Source: Bacillus sp. B-jedd (GTDB lineage Bacteria; Bacillota; Bacilli; Bacillales; Cytobacillaceae). From it: DNA of 64,000 nt. The stretch spans positions 3,307,001-3,371,000 of the forward strand of contig NZ_CCXR01000001.1 in the NCBI RefSeq assembly GCF_000821085.1, written 5' to 3'. Both the position numbers and the translations under genes were made by a program. Shown in pieces: positions 56,349 through 64,000 of this stretch (its first letter is position 1; each line of letters opens with the position of its first letter). The notes beneath the pieces are model-generated. The model did no database searches. It was not told where the DNA came from and worked only from the letters and a program-made list of their open reading frames with translations.

Positions 56349-58509
56349 TCACCGTTCCCTCCCACCTGATTTCACTTGGCGCAAGAGTGACCTCGCGGCT
56401 GTCGCCGTTTCCATCGAAAACAAGCGTTGTCTGTTCCTTCGCCGAATTATTGACAATCGCCATTTTGCCGATTGAAGGATAATAATGGACCTCGCAATAA
56501 ATATTGCTCGCATTCCATTTCATAAACTCGCCTTCTTTACCCGCCGCATAGTACAGCGAGCGGAGCAGGAGGCGCGTATTTTCCTCGCTGTACGGCAGGC
56601 CGGCGATATAGACGGTGCGGCCTTTTCCGAACGGATGGCTGGCAAGATGGACTTCCCCATCGGAATACTCGATGATCTCTGTCTCTTCCGTCAGCGCGTA
56701 AATATTTTTCATACTTTCACCAAAATCCAATCCCGTGCTGTCCGCGGTAATGAAATGCTCGCCGACTGGAGTCGTGAAATATTTATCTGTCGATAAACTG
56801 AACCCAAGCTCCTTATCAACGCCGAACGCCGTTGCCAGCTGGAAATAATGGCCTTGATGCTGGCAGGCAGTCGGTTCGCCAATACCGACAAAGCCGCCGC
56901 CATTGAAAATCCACGACCTGAGGTTCGAAACGAGCCTTTCATCCTTCCAGACATCGCCGCCGGAAAAGGCAGTCATTGCATCACCGGCATTGATGATGAC
57001 ATCGACGCCTTCTGGCACACCGACCTCAATCACATCATCAAAGCTGATAAACTCGACATCGACAGACGCTCCGCTCAGCGATTCAAGGACGCCGAGATAC
57101 GAATAAATCTGTTTATACCAAAGGGCATGTGCAACCATATGGGTTTGCCATGTGCGCAGCCTGCCCCATGAATTGAGCACAGCGACCTTCAATCCGGAAT
57201 GTGGCTTGACGTTTTTTATGGTGTCGTAAATCGTCCTGAATTCGTCTGTTACATGTTCAATATAGTCAACAAACTCAGGGAATTTATAGGCGAGGCTCAA
57301 ATAGCCGCCATAGCCGATACGGTCAACCGGATTCCTGAGGATTGCCCGCCTTGCCGTCAGCCAGTTTTCATTCGCTTCAATGACCGGATTGTTCCCTTCA
57401 TAAAACGTATCCGGGAAGAAATATGGCAGGAACCGTCCTTCCGTGTATTTCACATGAGGGATATCGGCAATCATCCGCAATGTCGCGCCGCCGCCGACAC
57501 TGCCGACAACCGCGTCAAGGCCGATTTCCTTAAAGTACTTTCCGTACGGCTCGGTGCCGATCCAATTGTCGCCAAGAAACATCATTGCTTCCTTGCCGCT
57601 TTCGTGGACAAGGTCGACAAGCTTCCCTGCCTCGGCTGCAACGAATTTTTGCACAAAGTCCATGTAATCGAGGAACGCTTGTGTAGGTACCCGGAACGCT
57701 GTATTGTAATAGCCCTGATCGACGATATCCTCCGGCCTCAGGCGATAGCCCTTTTCCTTTTCAAAAGCATCCAGCGCGGCAACCGAAACACTTGCCCCAT
57801 AACCAAACCAGTCAACGAACTTCTCTTTGCCAAGGTTATTGAACACTAATGTGAAATGGTAAAAGAACGTCGTGAACCGGACAACATCCGTATCGGGATT
57901 GTCCTTCAACCACTGCTTCAGATAGCTGCTCATATACTCGTTTGAGTTCGGATGCCGGACATCGAACGGAATGTCATGCGGCTTGTCGCCCCAGTCGTTC
58001 GTAATATGGTTGTACATCTGGGTCGGATCCCAAATGGCAAAAACGAGGAAGGAAACGGTGTATTCATGCCACGGAACAGCATTGCGGATGACAACCGTAT
58101 TTGTCTCTTCAACCACTTCCCAGTTGTTGTTGTCGACAACTTCACCGGTCGTCCGGTCGATGACCTCCCAATATTTCTTCGGGTCATGGACGTAATCCGG
58201 CTTCAGCTGCTCCTCGAAATAGCCTTTCATGAACCCGATTTCGAGAGTGTCCGAAACGGCCGTGTTGAACGTGCTCATCAAGTATAGCTGCTGGCACTCG
58301 TCCATATGTTTTTCGGCAAAATCATTATGGGCGCGCGCCACAAAATACGTTGTATAAATTTTTGCATCAAGCTGCTTGATCTCATCGTCCAGCTTCGTCC
58401 CGTCGCTGTCGCGGATTGCATCCGCCCCCCAGCGCTCCATGAGTTCCTTCGTCTCAGCCAGGAAATTTTCCTCACTCGGCAGGGTTACTCGTCCTCTAGT
58501 CTGTTTCAT
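56338..58509 (-). CDS. lnpA: 1,3-beta-galactosyl-N-acetylhexosamine phosphorylase, GH112
   Basis: A 723-residue cytosolic enzyme that phosphorolyses galacto-N-biose or lacto-N-biose (Gal-beta1,3-GalNAc/GlcNAc) to alpha-galactose-1-phosphate and the N-acetylhexosamine. The general acid by comparison with the bifidobacterial enzyme (Asp313) is Asp314 in FLGDNWIGTEPYG. The N-terminus (GRVTLPSEENFLAETKELMERWGADAIRDSDGT) and TACQHQGHYFQLATAFGVD are typical of the family; length is also typical. It is the fourth gene of the operon, 15 bp after the second permease. Which disaccharide is preferred cannot be read from sequence, but GH101 and AgaS point to galacto-N-biose. Confidence 0.95.
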   Translation of the reverse strand: MKQTRGRVTLPSEENFLAETKELMERWGADAIRDSDGTKLDDEIKQLDAKIYTTYFVARAHNDFAEKHMDECQQLYLMSTFNTAVSDTLEIGFMKGYFEEQLKPDYVHDPKKYWEVIDRTTGEVVDNNNWEVVEETNTVVIRNAVPWHEYTVSFLVFAIWDPTQMYNHITNDWGDKPHDIPFDVRHPNSNEYMSSYLKQWLKDNPDTDVVRFTTFFYHFTLVFNNLGKEKFVDWFGYGASVSVAALDAFEKEKGYRLRPEDIVDQGYYNTAFRVPTQAFLDYMDFVQKFVAAEAGKLVDLVHESGKEAMMFLGDNWIGTEPYGKYFKEIGLDAVVGSVGGGATLRMIADIPHVKYTEGRFLPYFFPDTFYEGNNPVIEANENWLTARRAILRNPVDRIGYGGYLSLAYKFPEFVDYIEHVTDEFRTIYDTIKNVKPHSGLKVAVLNSWGRLRTWQTHMVAHALWYKQIYSYLGVLESLSGASVDVEFISFDDVIEVGVPEGVDVIINAGDAMTAFSGGDVWKDERLVSNLRSWIFNGGGFVGIGEPTACQHQGHYFQLATAFGVDKELGFSLSTDKYFTTPVGEHFITADSTGLDFGESMKNIYALTEETEIIEYSDGEVHLASHPFGKGRTVYIAGLPYSEENTRLLLRSLYYAAGKEGEFMKWNASNIYCEVHYYPSIGKMAIVNNSAKEQTTLVFDGNGDSREVTLAPSEIRWEGTVNEQ

Positions 58510-58524
58510 GCAGATCCTCCTGTC

Positions 58525-59397
58525 CTAGTCCTTCAATCCTCCAAGGGTCATCCCCTGTGTCAATTTTTTCTGTACAATAATGTATAAAATCAGTGTCGGC
58601 AGCATGACAAGCACCATACCAGCATACATCTGGCCGTAATTGGCAGCCGATTTCTGCGCCGCCATCAGGTTCATGAGCCCGACCGGCAATGTTTTATTCG
58701 GCCCTGGTATCAGTGTCAAAGCAATGATGTATTCATTCCAGAAAGACAGGAAGTTGAACAAAATGACCGCAATGATACTCGGGCGCGCCATCGGAATCAT
58801 AATCGTCAGCATTGTTTTGAAATAGCCGGCACCGTCCACCAGCGCTGCTTCCTCATAAGTCGACGGCAGTGTCTGGAAGTAGCTTGAAAGCAAATAAATC
58901 GTAAACGGCAAGGCTGTCGCAGCATAAACAAAAGCCAGGACGAACAAATTATCGAGCAGGAATCCCTGGCCGAAGCTGCCGCGCAGCAATGTATCGCCGT
59001 TCAAAAGCATCAGGAAGATCGGGACAACAATGTAGTTCACATTAATAAAAAGCCCCGCCTTGAACAAACCGTTCAGGAAGCCGCTGCCCCGAAACTTGTA
59101 CCTGGCAAGCACATAAGCGGCAGGCACAGCGACAACGAGCAAAATCAAAAGCGCCAGCGCGGTCACCATGACCGAGTTCAGCATATACATGCCCATATTC
59201 GCTTTTTCAAACGCGTCTATGAAGTTTTGAAAATAGAAACCTTTCGGTGCCGCCCACGGGCTTCCGTAAAACTCGGAATTCTGTTTAATCGACGCTAGGA
59301 AAACCCAGCCGACCGGAATGATAATCGAAATGGCCAGAGTAATCAGGGCGACGTAAATAAAGATGCGGTAAAGTTTATCAAATGACATGTTTTTCAC
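58525..59397 (-). CDS. Carbohydrate ABC transporter permease, MalG-like
   Basis: A 290-residue inner-membrane permease with six helices and the EAA loop STYEEAALVDGAGYFKTMLTIMIP that contacts the ATPase. Family 1 carbohydrate uptake (CUT1). It follows the MalF-like gene by 13 bp. No ATPase gene lies in the operon, as is common in bacilli where MsmX serves several sugar transporters. Probable cargo: galacto-N-biose/lacto-N-biose. Confidence 0.9.
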   Translation of the reverse strand: MKNMSFDKLYRIFIYVALITLAISIIIPVGWVFLASIKQNSEFYGSPWAAPKGFYFQNFIDAFEKANMGMYMLNSVMVTALALLILLVVAVPAAYVLARYKFRGSGFLNGLFKAGLFINVNYIVVPIFLMLLNGDTLLRGSFGQGFLLDNLFVLAFVYAATALPFTIYLLSSYFQTLPSTYEEAALVDGAGYFKTMLTIMIPMARPSIIAVILFNFLSFWNEYIIALTLIPGPNKTLPVGLMNLMAAQKSAANYGQMYAGMVLVMLPTLILYIIVQKKLTQGMTLGGLKD

Positions 59398-59410
59398 AAT
59401 TCAGCCCCCC

Positions 59411-60301
59411 TTAATACTCCAGTACATCGCGTTTTGTTGCAAAACTGATAATGGCCGACAATCCGAAGGAAAACAGGAAAACGACAACGCCGATGGCCAT
59501 CCCGTATCCATATGAAGAATTCGTATACGCCTGCTGGTACATATAACTTAGGAATACTTGCGTCGAATTGTCCGGACCGCCGCCTGTCATCGCCTGGACA
59601 AGCAGGAAGCTCAAATTGATTGTACTGATGATGAAAAATGTAAGTGTCGTGCGAATGTTGTTCCAGATGAGGGGCAAGGTGATGTCAAAAAACTGCCGGA
59701 TCCTGCCCGCGCCTTCCAAGGCCGACGCTTCATACAAGCTCTCGGGAATGCTCGCCATACTCGCCATGTACATAACCATGTAATAGCCGATCGCCTGCCA
59801 GACGAGCGCTCCGCCAATTGCGTAAATCGCAATCTTCTGGTCGCCGAGCCACATCTTCTGCATGTTTTCAAGGCCAAGCGCCCCGAAGAAATTGTTCAGA
59901 AGCCCTGTCGACGGGTCATAGACAGCCGAAAAAATCCCCGCGATAACAACGATGGATAAAATATTTGGGATATAGAATATAATCCTGAAAATACTGTCCC
60001 CTTTTACCTTCTCCCGCGACAGCAAGGCTGCAAACAGGATGGCCAGCACCATCGTAATCAACGTAACGACCACAATCAGCAGGACGCTATTTTGCAGGGA
60101 TCGGAAAAAGTTCATATCCTCCCAGAGGATTTTGAAATTATTGAAGCCTACAAAAACCTTGTTATTGGAAAAACCGCCCCACTTATACATGGACATGCGG
60201 AATACTTCAATCGTCGGGAAGATCAGGAAAATGGTGAGCAGGATAACCGCCGGGGCGGTGCAGATAAATAGGAAGAGCCGCTTTTCTTTTGTTTTATTCA
60301 T
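59411..60301 (-). CDS. Carbohydrate ABC transporter permease, MalF-like
   Basis: A 296-residue permease with six helices (first at about residues 12-32) and the EAA loop LYEASALEGAGRIRQFFDITLPLI. It forms the membrane channel with the MalG-like partner. It follows the binding-protein gene after an 80-bp gap that holds a strong hairpin. Confidence 0.9.
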   Translation of the reverse strand: MNKTKEKRLFLFICTAPAVILLTIFLIFPTIEVFRMSMYKWGGFSNNKVFVGFNNFKILWEDMNFFRSLQNSVLLIVVVTLITMVLAILFAALLSREKVKGDSIFRIIFYIPNILSIVVIAGIFSAVYDPSTGLLNNFFGALGLENMQKMWLGDQKIAIYAIGGALVWQAIGYYMVMYMASMASIPESLYEASALEGAGRIRQFFDITLPLIWNNIRTTLTFFIISTINLSFLLVQAMTGGGPDNSTQVFLSYMYQQAYTNSSYGYGMAIGVVVFLFSFGLSAIISFATKRDVLEY

Positions 60302-60322
60302 TGGGATTCACCTCAACTAAAG

Positions 60323-60358
60323 AATATAACGGTGAGAAAGGCTCCTCACCGTTATATT
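60323..60358. other. Intercistronic stem-loop after the sugar-binding-protein gene
   Basis: A perfect 14-bp stem AATATAACGGTGAG/CTCACCGTTATATT (60323-60336, 60345-60358) with an 8-nt loop, between the binding protein and the permeases. Likely protects the upstream transcript or attenuates the permeases, giving excess binding protein; the role is inferred. Confidence 0.65.
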
Positions 60359-60381
60359 TCAACAGAACCTATTCCGTTGGA

Positions 60382-61722
60382 TTATTTTAGGGCTGGACGC
60401 AATTTGTCGCTAGCCTTCTCAACAGCTTCTTGCCATTCCTTGACTGATTTATCGCCAGAAACAACGCTGTCGATCGATCTGAACAATGTCTCGCCCATGC
60501 TGACGCCCTCAACAGCGTCAGTTGCCGCGAAGCCGCCCATGCCTGCTTTCGCGCCGCTGTCATAAATGCTGTAGAACAATTTATTGTCGCCTGACAACTT
60601 GTCGGAAATGCCTTGGATCGGCTGGATAGCGCCGGCTTCCGCGAAGATTTCCGCTGCTTTGTCGGAATAGACGAAAGTCAGGAAGTCCTTGGCTGCATCT
60701 TTATTGTCAGCCTGGGATGGTACCCACATTTGCTCGAAGAAAGTGAATGCGTAGCGGTCCCCGCCTGATTCAACAGCCGGCAGCGCCGTCATGCCCCATT
60801 CAAAGCCTTCCGCCCTTGGTGCGTCCTTCATCTCGCCGACAACCCATGTGCCGTTTGGCATGAAGATTGCCTTGTTATCAAGGATAAGCTGCTGGTTTTT
60901 CGTATAGTCCTTGTCATTTGCGTTTGCAACCGTTGTTGGCGCGATGTATTTTGCAAGCTTGCCAACAATTTCGAATGCTTTCGTTGCTTCAGGAGATTCC
61001 CAAACGCCATCTTCATATTTCATCGCCTTGTTGAAGAAGTCCGGTCCGCCAATTTCAAAAAGAAGCGAGAAGAAGAAGGCGTCAAAGTAACCGGTAGTTG
61101 GATAGGTGAAGAGAGAAATTCCCTCTGCTTTCGCTTTATCACCCAGCGCCCACATTTCATCCCAAGTCTCGGGGACTTCCCAGCCTTTTTCTTTCAAAAG
61201 GGCAGCGTTATAGAACAAACCGGTAGGGCTGTAGAACATTGGTGCAAGATAAGTTTTGCCATCGTTATACGGGTTGGTGACAAGCGTTTCCGTAAAGCCT
61301 GGGATCAACTTGTCCTTCACTTTTGCATCCTCGCCGTAGACCTTCTTATCAAAAACATCGGTGATGTCTTCAATTCCCTTGTCCTTGATCATTGTTTCTG
61401 TCAAGGCAAGCTTCCTTCCAAGTCCAAGCGCGACAACATCGGGATAATTTCCAGCCTTCATATTCGGGCTGATGACATCCTCGAGGTTCTTGTCGATCGT
61501 CAACTCAACCTTTACATCCGGGTTGGCCTTTTCATACTCGGCAACCACCTTTTCCCACATATCCTTGCCGTAAGCCGATTCCAAAGCGGCAACCTGGATC
61601 GTTTCCTTTTTGCCGTCTTTATCGTCTTTCTTGCCGCTAGCGGGATTGCTATCACTCTGGCAAGCCACTAAACTGAGCGAAAGCAACGCCGACATACCTG
61701 CCAGTAGAAACTTCTTCTTCAT
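60382..61722 (-). CDS. Sugar ABC transporter substrate-binding lipoprotein
   Basis: A 446-residue lipoprotein (lipobox LVAC, Cys21, then a Ser/Lys-rich linker) of the CUT1 extracellular binding-protein family: KANPDVKVELTIDKNLEDV, PMFYSPTGLFYNAALLKEKGWEVPETWDE and IFMPNGTWVVGEMK are typical. By position it should bind galacto-N-biose/lacto-N-biose, like bifidobacterial GL-BP, although it looks more like NgcE-type binding proteins. First gene of the operon; start ATG with GAGGAGGAG. Confidence 0.9.
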   Translation of the reverse strand: MKKKFLLAGMSALLSLSLVACQSDSNPASGKKDDKDGKKETIQVAALESAYGKDMWEKVVAEYEKANPDVKVELTIDKNLEDVISPNMKAGNYPDVVALGLGRKLALTETMIKDKGIEDITDVFDKKVYGEDAKVKDKLIPGFTETLVTNPYNDGKTYLAPMFYSPTGLFYNAALLKEKGWEVPETWDEMWALGDKAKAEGISLFTYPTTGYFDAFFFSLLFEIGGPDFFNKAMKYEDGVWESPEATKAFEIVGKLAKYIAPTTVANANDKDYTKNQQLILDNKAIFMPNGTWVVGEMKDAPRAEGFEWGMTALPAVESGGDRYAFTFFEQMWVPSQADNKDAAKDFLTFVYSDKAAEIFAEAGAIQPIQGISDKLSGDNKLFYSIYDSGAKAGMGGFAATDAVEGVSMGETLFRSIDSVVSGDKSVKEWQEAVEKASDKLRPALK

Positions 61723-61766
61723 CGTACTCCTCCTCTACTTCGTTAGGACTTTTTGTTCATACTTTA

Positions 61767-61795
61767 AGTTTAGGCTCAGAAAAGCGCTTTCACAA
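61767..61795 (-). promoter_or_regulatory. Promoter of the galacto-N-biose operon with a cre-like core
   Basis: Minus strand TTGTGA (61790-61795) and TAAACT (61767-61772) with a 17-bp spacer. The spacer contains GAAAGCGCTTTTC, a palindrome close to the cre core but with two or three mismatches overall. CcpA repression is plausible. Confidence 0.5.
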
Positions 61796-61809
61796 TCAAC
61801 ATCTTGTCG

Positions 61810-61853
61810 TCTTTTTTAGGCATCTTGCTTTTTATGTCTGTAATCCACTAAAA
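61810..61853. promoter_or_regulatory. Direct repeat 1, candidate AraC-regulator operator
   Basis: CTTTTTTAGGCATCTTGCTT continuing TTTATGTCTGTAATCCACTAAAA. It lies 15-60 bp upstream of the -35 box of the transporter promoter, the usual place for an AraC-type activator. A second copy is at 62004. Confidence 0.5.
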
Positions 61854-62003
61854 CCTTTCGGGCGACCAATTATCAGATTTATCAAAAAATAGCTGGGGGA
61901 TTTCGATGATAAGCGGGATATTCAGGCTCGTTATTAGGTATAAATACCGATATTTTGTCCTGTTTTTTGGGATTAGAGTTAATGCCTTATTAAAATCTTG
62001 TCT

Positions 62004-62046
62004 AGTTTTTTATGTATCTTGCTTTTTGGGTGTGAATCTACTAAAA
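62004..62046. promoter_or_regulatory. Direct repeat 2, candidate AraC-regulator operator
   Basis: GTTTTTTATGTATCTTGCTT continuing TTTGGGTGTGAATCTACTAAAA, the same orientation as repeat 1 and about 194 bp from it, matching at roughly 80% or more of positions. The rest of the 723-bp divergent region 61723-62445 holds the transporter promoter and a family-B element. Confidence 0.5.
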
Positions 62047-62124
62047 AAGATATATACTTAATTTAGGGAGTTTTGTGATTGATTGACGTCTTAATCACTG
62101 ATTGATAAAACCACTTTTGCAAAA

Positions 62125-62406
62125 AACTATATAGGTTGAATTTAATTATTACTTGATTAAATTTGAATAGCTGGTTGATTGGAGCTCAGGCATGTAGACT
62201 CCTCGAAAATGCTAACGCATTTCCTTCGTGCAAAGCCCACTCGAAGAAGCTGGTTGTCCTGCGGGATAGAGCAGCAAGGGGAGACCCCACAGGAGCTTTG
62301 CTCCGAGGAGGCTCCACTGATGCCCCGCGGAAAGCGAAATGCCCGGAGCGGAAATCAACCACCAGCTTTCCGTTTCATACTAATCTTTATTTCAACCTAT
62401 ATAGTT
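62125..62406. mobile_element. Family-B repeat flanked by 16-bp terminal inverted repeats (MITE-like)
   Basis: AACTATATAGGTTGAA at 62125-62140 is exactly inverted at 62391-62406. Between them lies a family-B element (about 62170-62370): GGTTGATTGGAGC ... GGGGAGACCCCACAGGAG, GAGGAGGCTCCA, GCCCCGCGG ... GGAGCGGAAATCAACC. No open frame for a transposase. No clear target-site duplication was seen. It lies directly upstream of the AraC gene. Confidence 0.6.
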
Positions 62407-62445
62407 CATTTTATATCGAAAACCCGCTGGGAGGATGAGTCCAGG

Positions 62446-63297
62446 ATGTCCAATGTGTTGTATGAGCTGCCGAAGGCACCAAGAGAGCACTTGCCAATCA
62501 AGCTTTTATATGTAACAAAATCGAAGTATGACACTGACTGGCACAGCAAGACCCATACCCATCACTTCACCGAAATTCTCTATGTCACGAAGGGCCAGGG
62601 TTCCTTCGTATCGCCAGGCCAGGAGGTTCCGATTAAGGAATATGATATTGTCATCGTCAATCCGCACATCGAACATACGGAAAAGTCTTCTCCTGAGCAG
62701 CCGCTTGAATACATCGCGCTTGGCGTCCAAGGGCTTTCCATTTCGTCTATTGAAAATACTGGACAAGTAAGCTTCTATAATTACCACCGCGACAAAGAGA
62801 TTTACTTGTTCTTCCTGCAAAGGCTGCTAGAAGAAGTAGAGAACCAAAAGGACGATTACGAACTGATCGTGCAAAACATCCTTGAAATCCTTTTGCTCAA
62901 AATGACCCGTAAGAAAGCGTTTACACTTGAAAAAACCTCACCACAGAAAATCAACAAAGATGTCGCCTTTATCAAAAACTACATCAAGCAGCACTTCCGC
63001 GAGGACCTCAACCTCGACACCCTCGCCGAAGCCAGCCACATCAACAAATATTACATGGCCCATTTATTTAAAAAATCAGTCGGCATCTCCCCGATTGAAT
63101 ACTTGATCCAAACAAGAATCCGGGAAAGCAAACTATTGCTCGAAACAACCAACTACCCAATATCCGACATCGCGGCAATAACCGGCTTCTCATCCCAATC
63201 TTTTTTCGCCCAATCTTTTAAACGCGTCACAAACGAAACACCCTCCCAATACCGCAAATCGAAAAACATCACCGCTCGAAAGCGGAAAGCGAAATAA
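62446..63297 (+). CDS. AraC family transcriptional regulator of the glycan locus
   Basis: A 283-residue regulator: N-terminal cupin ligand-binding domain (about residues 15-105; HSKTHTHHFTEILYVTKGQG, HIEHTEKS) and C-terminal AraC HTH pair (about 175-275; LDTLAEASHINKYYMAHLFKK and ISDIAAITGFSSQSFFAQSFKR). The ATG at 62446 follows GGGAGGATG; the frame stays open for 89 codons upstream only because it crosses a repeat. Divergent from the galacto-N-biose operon, it is the likely activator, sensing the disaccharide or a breakdown product. The stop directly abuts a dispersed palindrome. Confidence 0.88.
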   Translation: MSNVLYELPKAPREHLPIKLLYVTKSKYDTDWHSKTHTHHFTEILYVTKGQGSFVSPGQEVPIKEYDIVIVNPHIEHTEKSSPEQPLEYIALGVQGLSISSIENTGQVSFYNYHRDKEIYLFFLQRLLEEVENQKDDYELIVQNILEILLLKMTRKKAFTLEKTSPQKINKDVAFIKNYIKQHFREDLNLDTLAEASHINKYYMAHLFKKSVGISPIEYLIQTRIRESKLLLETTNYPISDIAAITGFSSQSFFAQSFKRVTNETPSQYRKSKNITARKRKAK

Positions 63298-63362
63298 AGC
63301 AGGGGACGCTTCCAGCGCTTCATCCGGATGTAAAATGAAGCACTGGAAACGTCCTTTTCAGC
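63298..63362. repeat. Dispersed 3'-end palindrome, copy A11
   Basis: Arms AGCAGGGGACGCTTCCAGCG + CTTCATCC and GAAGCACTGGAAACGTCCTTTTC. It starts at the base after the AraC gene's TAA, exactly as copy A1 does after its gene. Confidence 0.85.
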
Positions 63363-63363
63363 G

Positions 63364-63394
63364 AAAAAAAAGAACCGGAAGGTGTTACCTTCCC
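63364..63394 (-). terminator. Terminator of the L,D-transpeptidase gene
   Basis: Minus strand GGAAGGT-AAC-ACCTTCC (63377-63393) followed by GGTTC and eight T. Confidence 0.8.
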
Positions 63395-63396
63395 GC

Positions 63397-64000
63397 TCAA
63401 TAACTCGTATAACTTGCACTAACCCATCCATACTTCCCTTTGCTGTATTCAATCCGAAGCCATGTCTGCTTTTGCGAATTTAAATAAACATCCTTCACCG
63501 TAAAAACCTGATTCTTCTTAACTACGCCAACAATTTTCGAACCAGTGGTAGCGCTGGCACGCACATTCAACGCACTTGCTGTAATTTTTACAGTAGATTT
63601 CGCTTCTTTTATGTCGATAATCGGTTTCTTTTTCGGATCCAGCCATTTCAGAATCGTAACGAGGTCACCTTCATTCACAGCCACACACCCAAGTGTGTAC
63701 TTTGTCGAACTCGTTTTTATATGCAAAAAAATCGCACTGCCGGCTCCCTTTACAATTGGGTTATCATTGTACCTAATCACAACGGCATACTTATACAAAG
63801 GATGGTTCAACCTTTCGAAAGACTTCCAACGGTCGGCCGGATTCCCTTTATAATTGACCCATTTGTTGTAATCTGGCGAGTTGACATCATCAATCCAATA
63901 GTCATATTTTGTTGCGGCTTTAAATGGGTAAATCATACCGGCCGGCTTTGGCGCCCAGCCGAAAGAAGTCCCCAGCAAATAAGTTCCAAGTGGCGTCTTC
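63397..64000 (-). CDS. L,D-transpeptidase (YkuD-like) with C-terminal SH3 domain, 5' end outside the window
   Basis: The frame is open to the window edge, so the N-terminus is missing. The visible part carries KTPLGTYLLGTSFGW, then IFLHIKTSSTKYTLGCVAVNEGDLVTILKWL, the His...Gly-Cys catalytic motif of L,D-transpeptidases (YkuD variant), and a C-terminal bacterial SH3 domain (about the last 60 residues; ALNVRASATTGSKIVGVVKK, GKYGWVSASYTSY). It would cross-link or modify peptidoglycan outside the membrane. Single gene with its own terminator. Confidence 0.85.
   Translation of the reverse strand, partial: KTPLGTYLLGTSFGWAPKPAGMIYPFKAATKYDYWIDDVNSPDYNKWVNYKGNPADRWKSFERLNHPLYKYAVVIRYNDNPIVKGAGSAIFLHIKTSSTKYTLGCVAVNEGDLVTILKWLDPKKKPIIDIKEAKSTVKITASALNVRASATTGSKIVGVVKKNQVFTVKDVYLNSQKQTWLRIEYSKGKYGWVSASYTSY

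Noticed and set aside
62179..62445. N-terminal extension of the AraC regulator by 89 residues
   Set aside because: The extension is the translation of a family-B repeat; a good ribosome site precedes the ATG at 62446.

Overview
The window looks like chromosome from an endospore-forming, low-to-mid GC Bacillaceae (Bacillus sensu lato). The evidence is a sporulenol-synthase-type SqhC, a SleL/YaaH spore-cortex enzyme, a KinB-like sporulation kinase, a sigma-B-type promoter before katE, a proline T-box leader, several CcpA (cre) sites, strong AGGAGG ribosome binding sites and many proteins that read like B. subtilis proteins. No tRNA, rRNA, prophage, integrase, transposase or CRISPR array was seen.

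Layout. 1-9 kb: a truncated PTS-controlled regulator, a large secreted DNRLRE/Ig-repeat protein, an AtoE-type short-chain fatty acid transporter, a secreted M28 aminopeptidase and T-box-controlled proC. 9-18 kb: sqhC, a DUF2515 protein, a frameshifted small membrane protein, a PTS-nanE-rpiR amino sugar unit with a two-site operator, and small genes (DinB, hypotheticals). 18-29 kb: a VOC protein, a P-loop kinase-like protein, a histidine-utilisation cluster hutU-hutI-hutG-yjiH (hutH absent) with a 12-unit 51-bp repeat array between hutU and hutI, an AraC-type response regulator and SleL. 29-46 kb: creatininase plus APC permease, IclR regulator, KinB-like kinase with an out-of-frame first helix, OpuA glycine betaine transporter with permease fused to binding protein, a TAXI-type TRAP transporter, KatE, an anthrax-lethal-factor-like secreted metalloprotease and an SDR.

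46-63.3 kb is the most coherent system: a galacto-N-biose / mucin core-1 O-glycan utilisation locus. A secreted GH101 endo-alpha-N-acetylgalactosaminidase would cut Gal-beta1,3-GalNAc from glycoproteins; a solute-binding protein and two permeases (no ATPase in the window) would import it; a GH112 phosphorylase would split it to Gal-1-P and GalNAc; a ROK kinase, AgaS, a tagatose-6-P kinase and a tagatose-bisphosphate aldolase would take GalNAc to triose phosphates. The GalNAc-6-P deacetylase step is not in the window. A divergent AraC regulator and a long direct repeat upstream of the transporter promoter suggest induction, and cre-like sites suggest catabolite repression. The window ends in a truncated L,D-transpeptidase.

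Two dispersed repeat families run through the whole window: a 60-70 bp palindrome (GGGGACGGTTCC...) that sits directly at gene 3' ends and even forms the last codons of proC and hutG, and a larger GTTGATT...AATCAAC element whose 53-kb copy is the 16-kb copy with two further sequences inserted into it.
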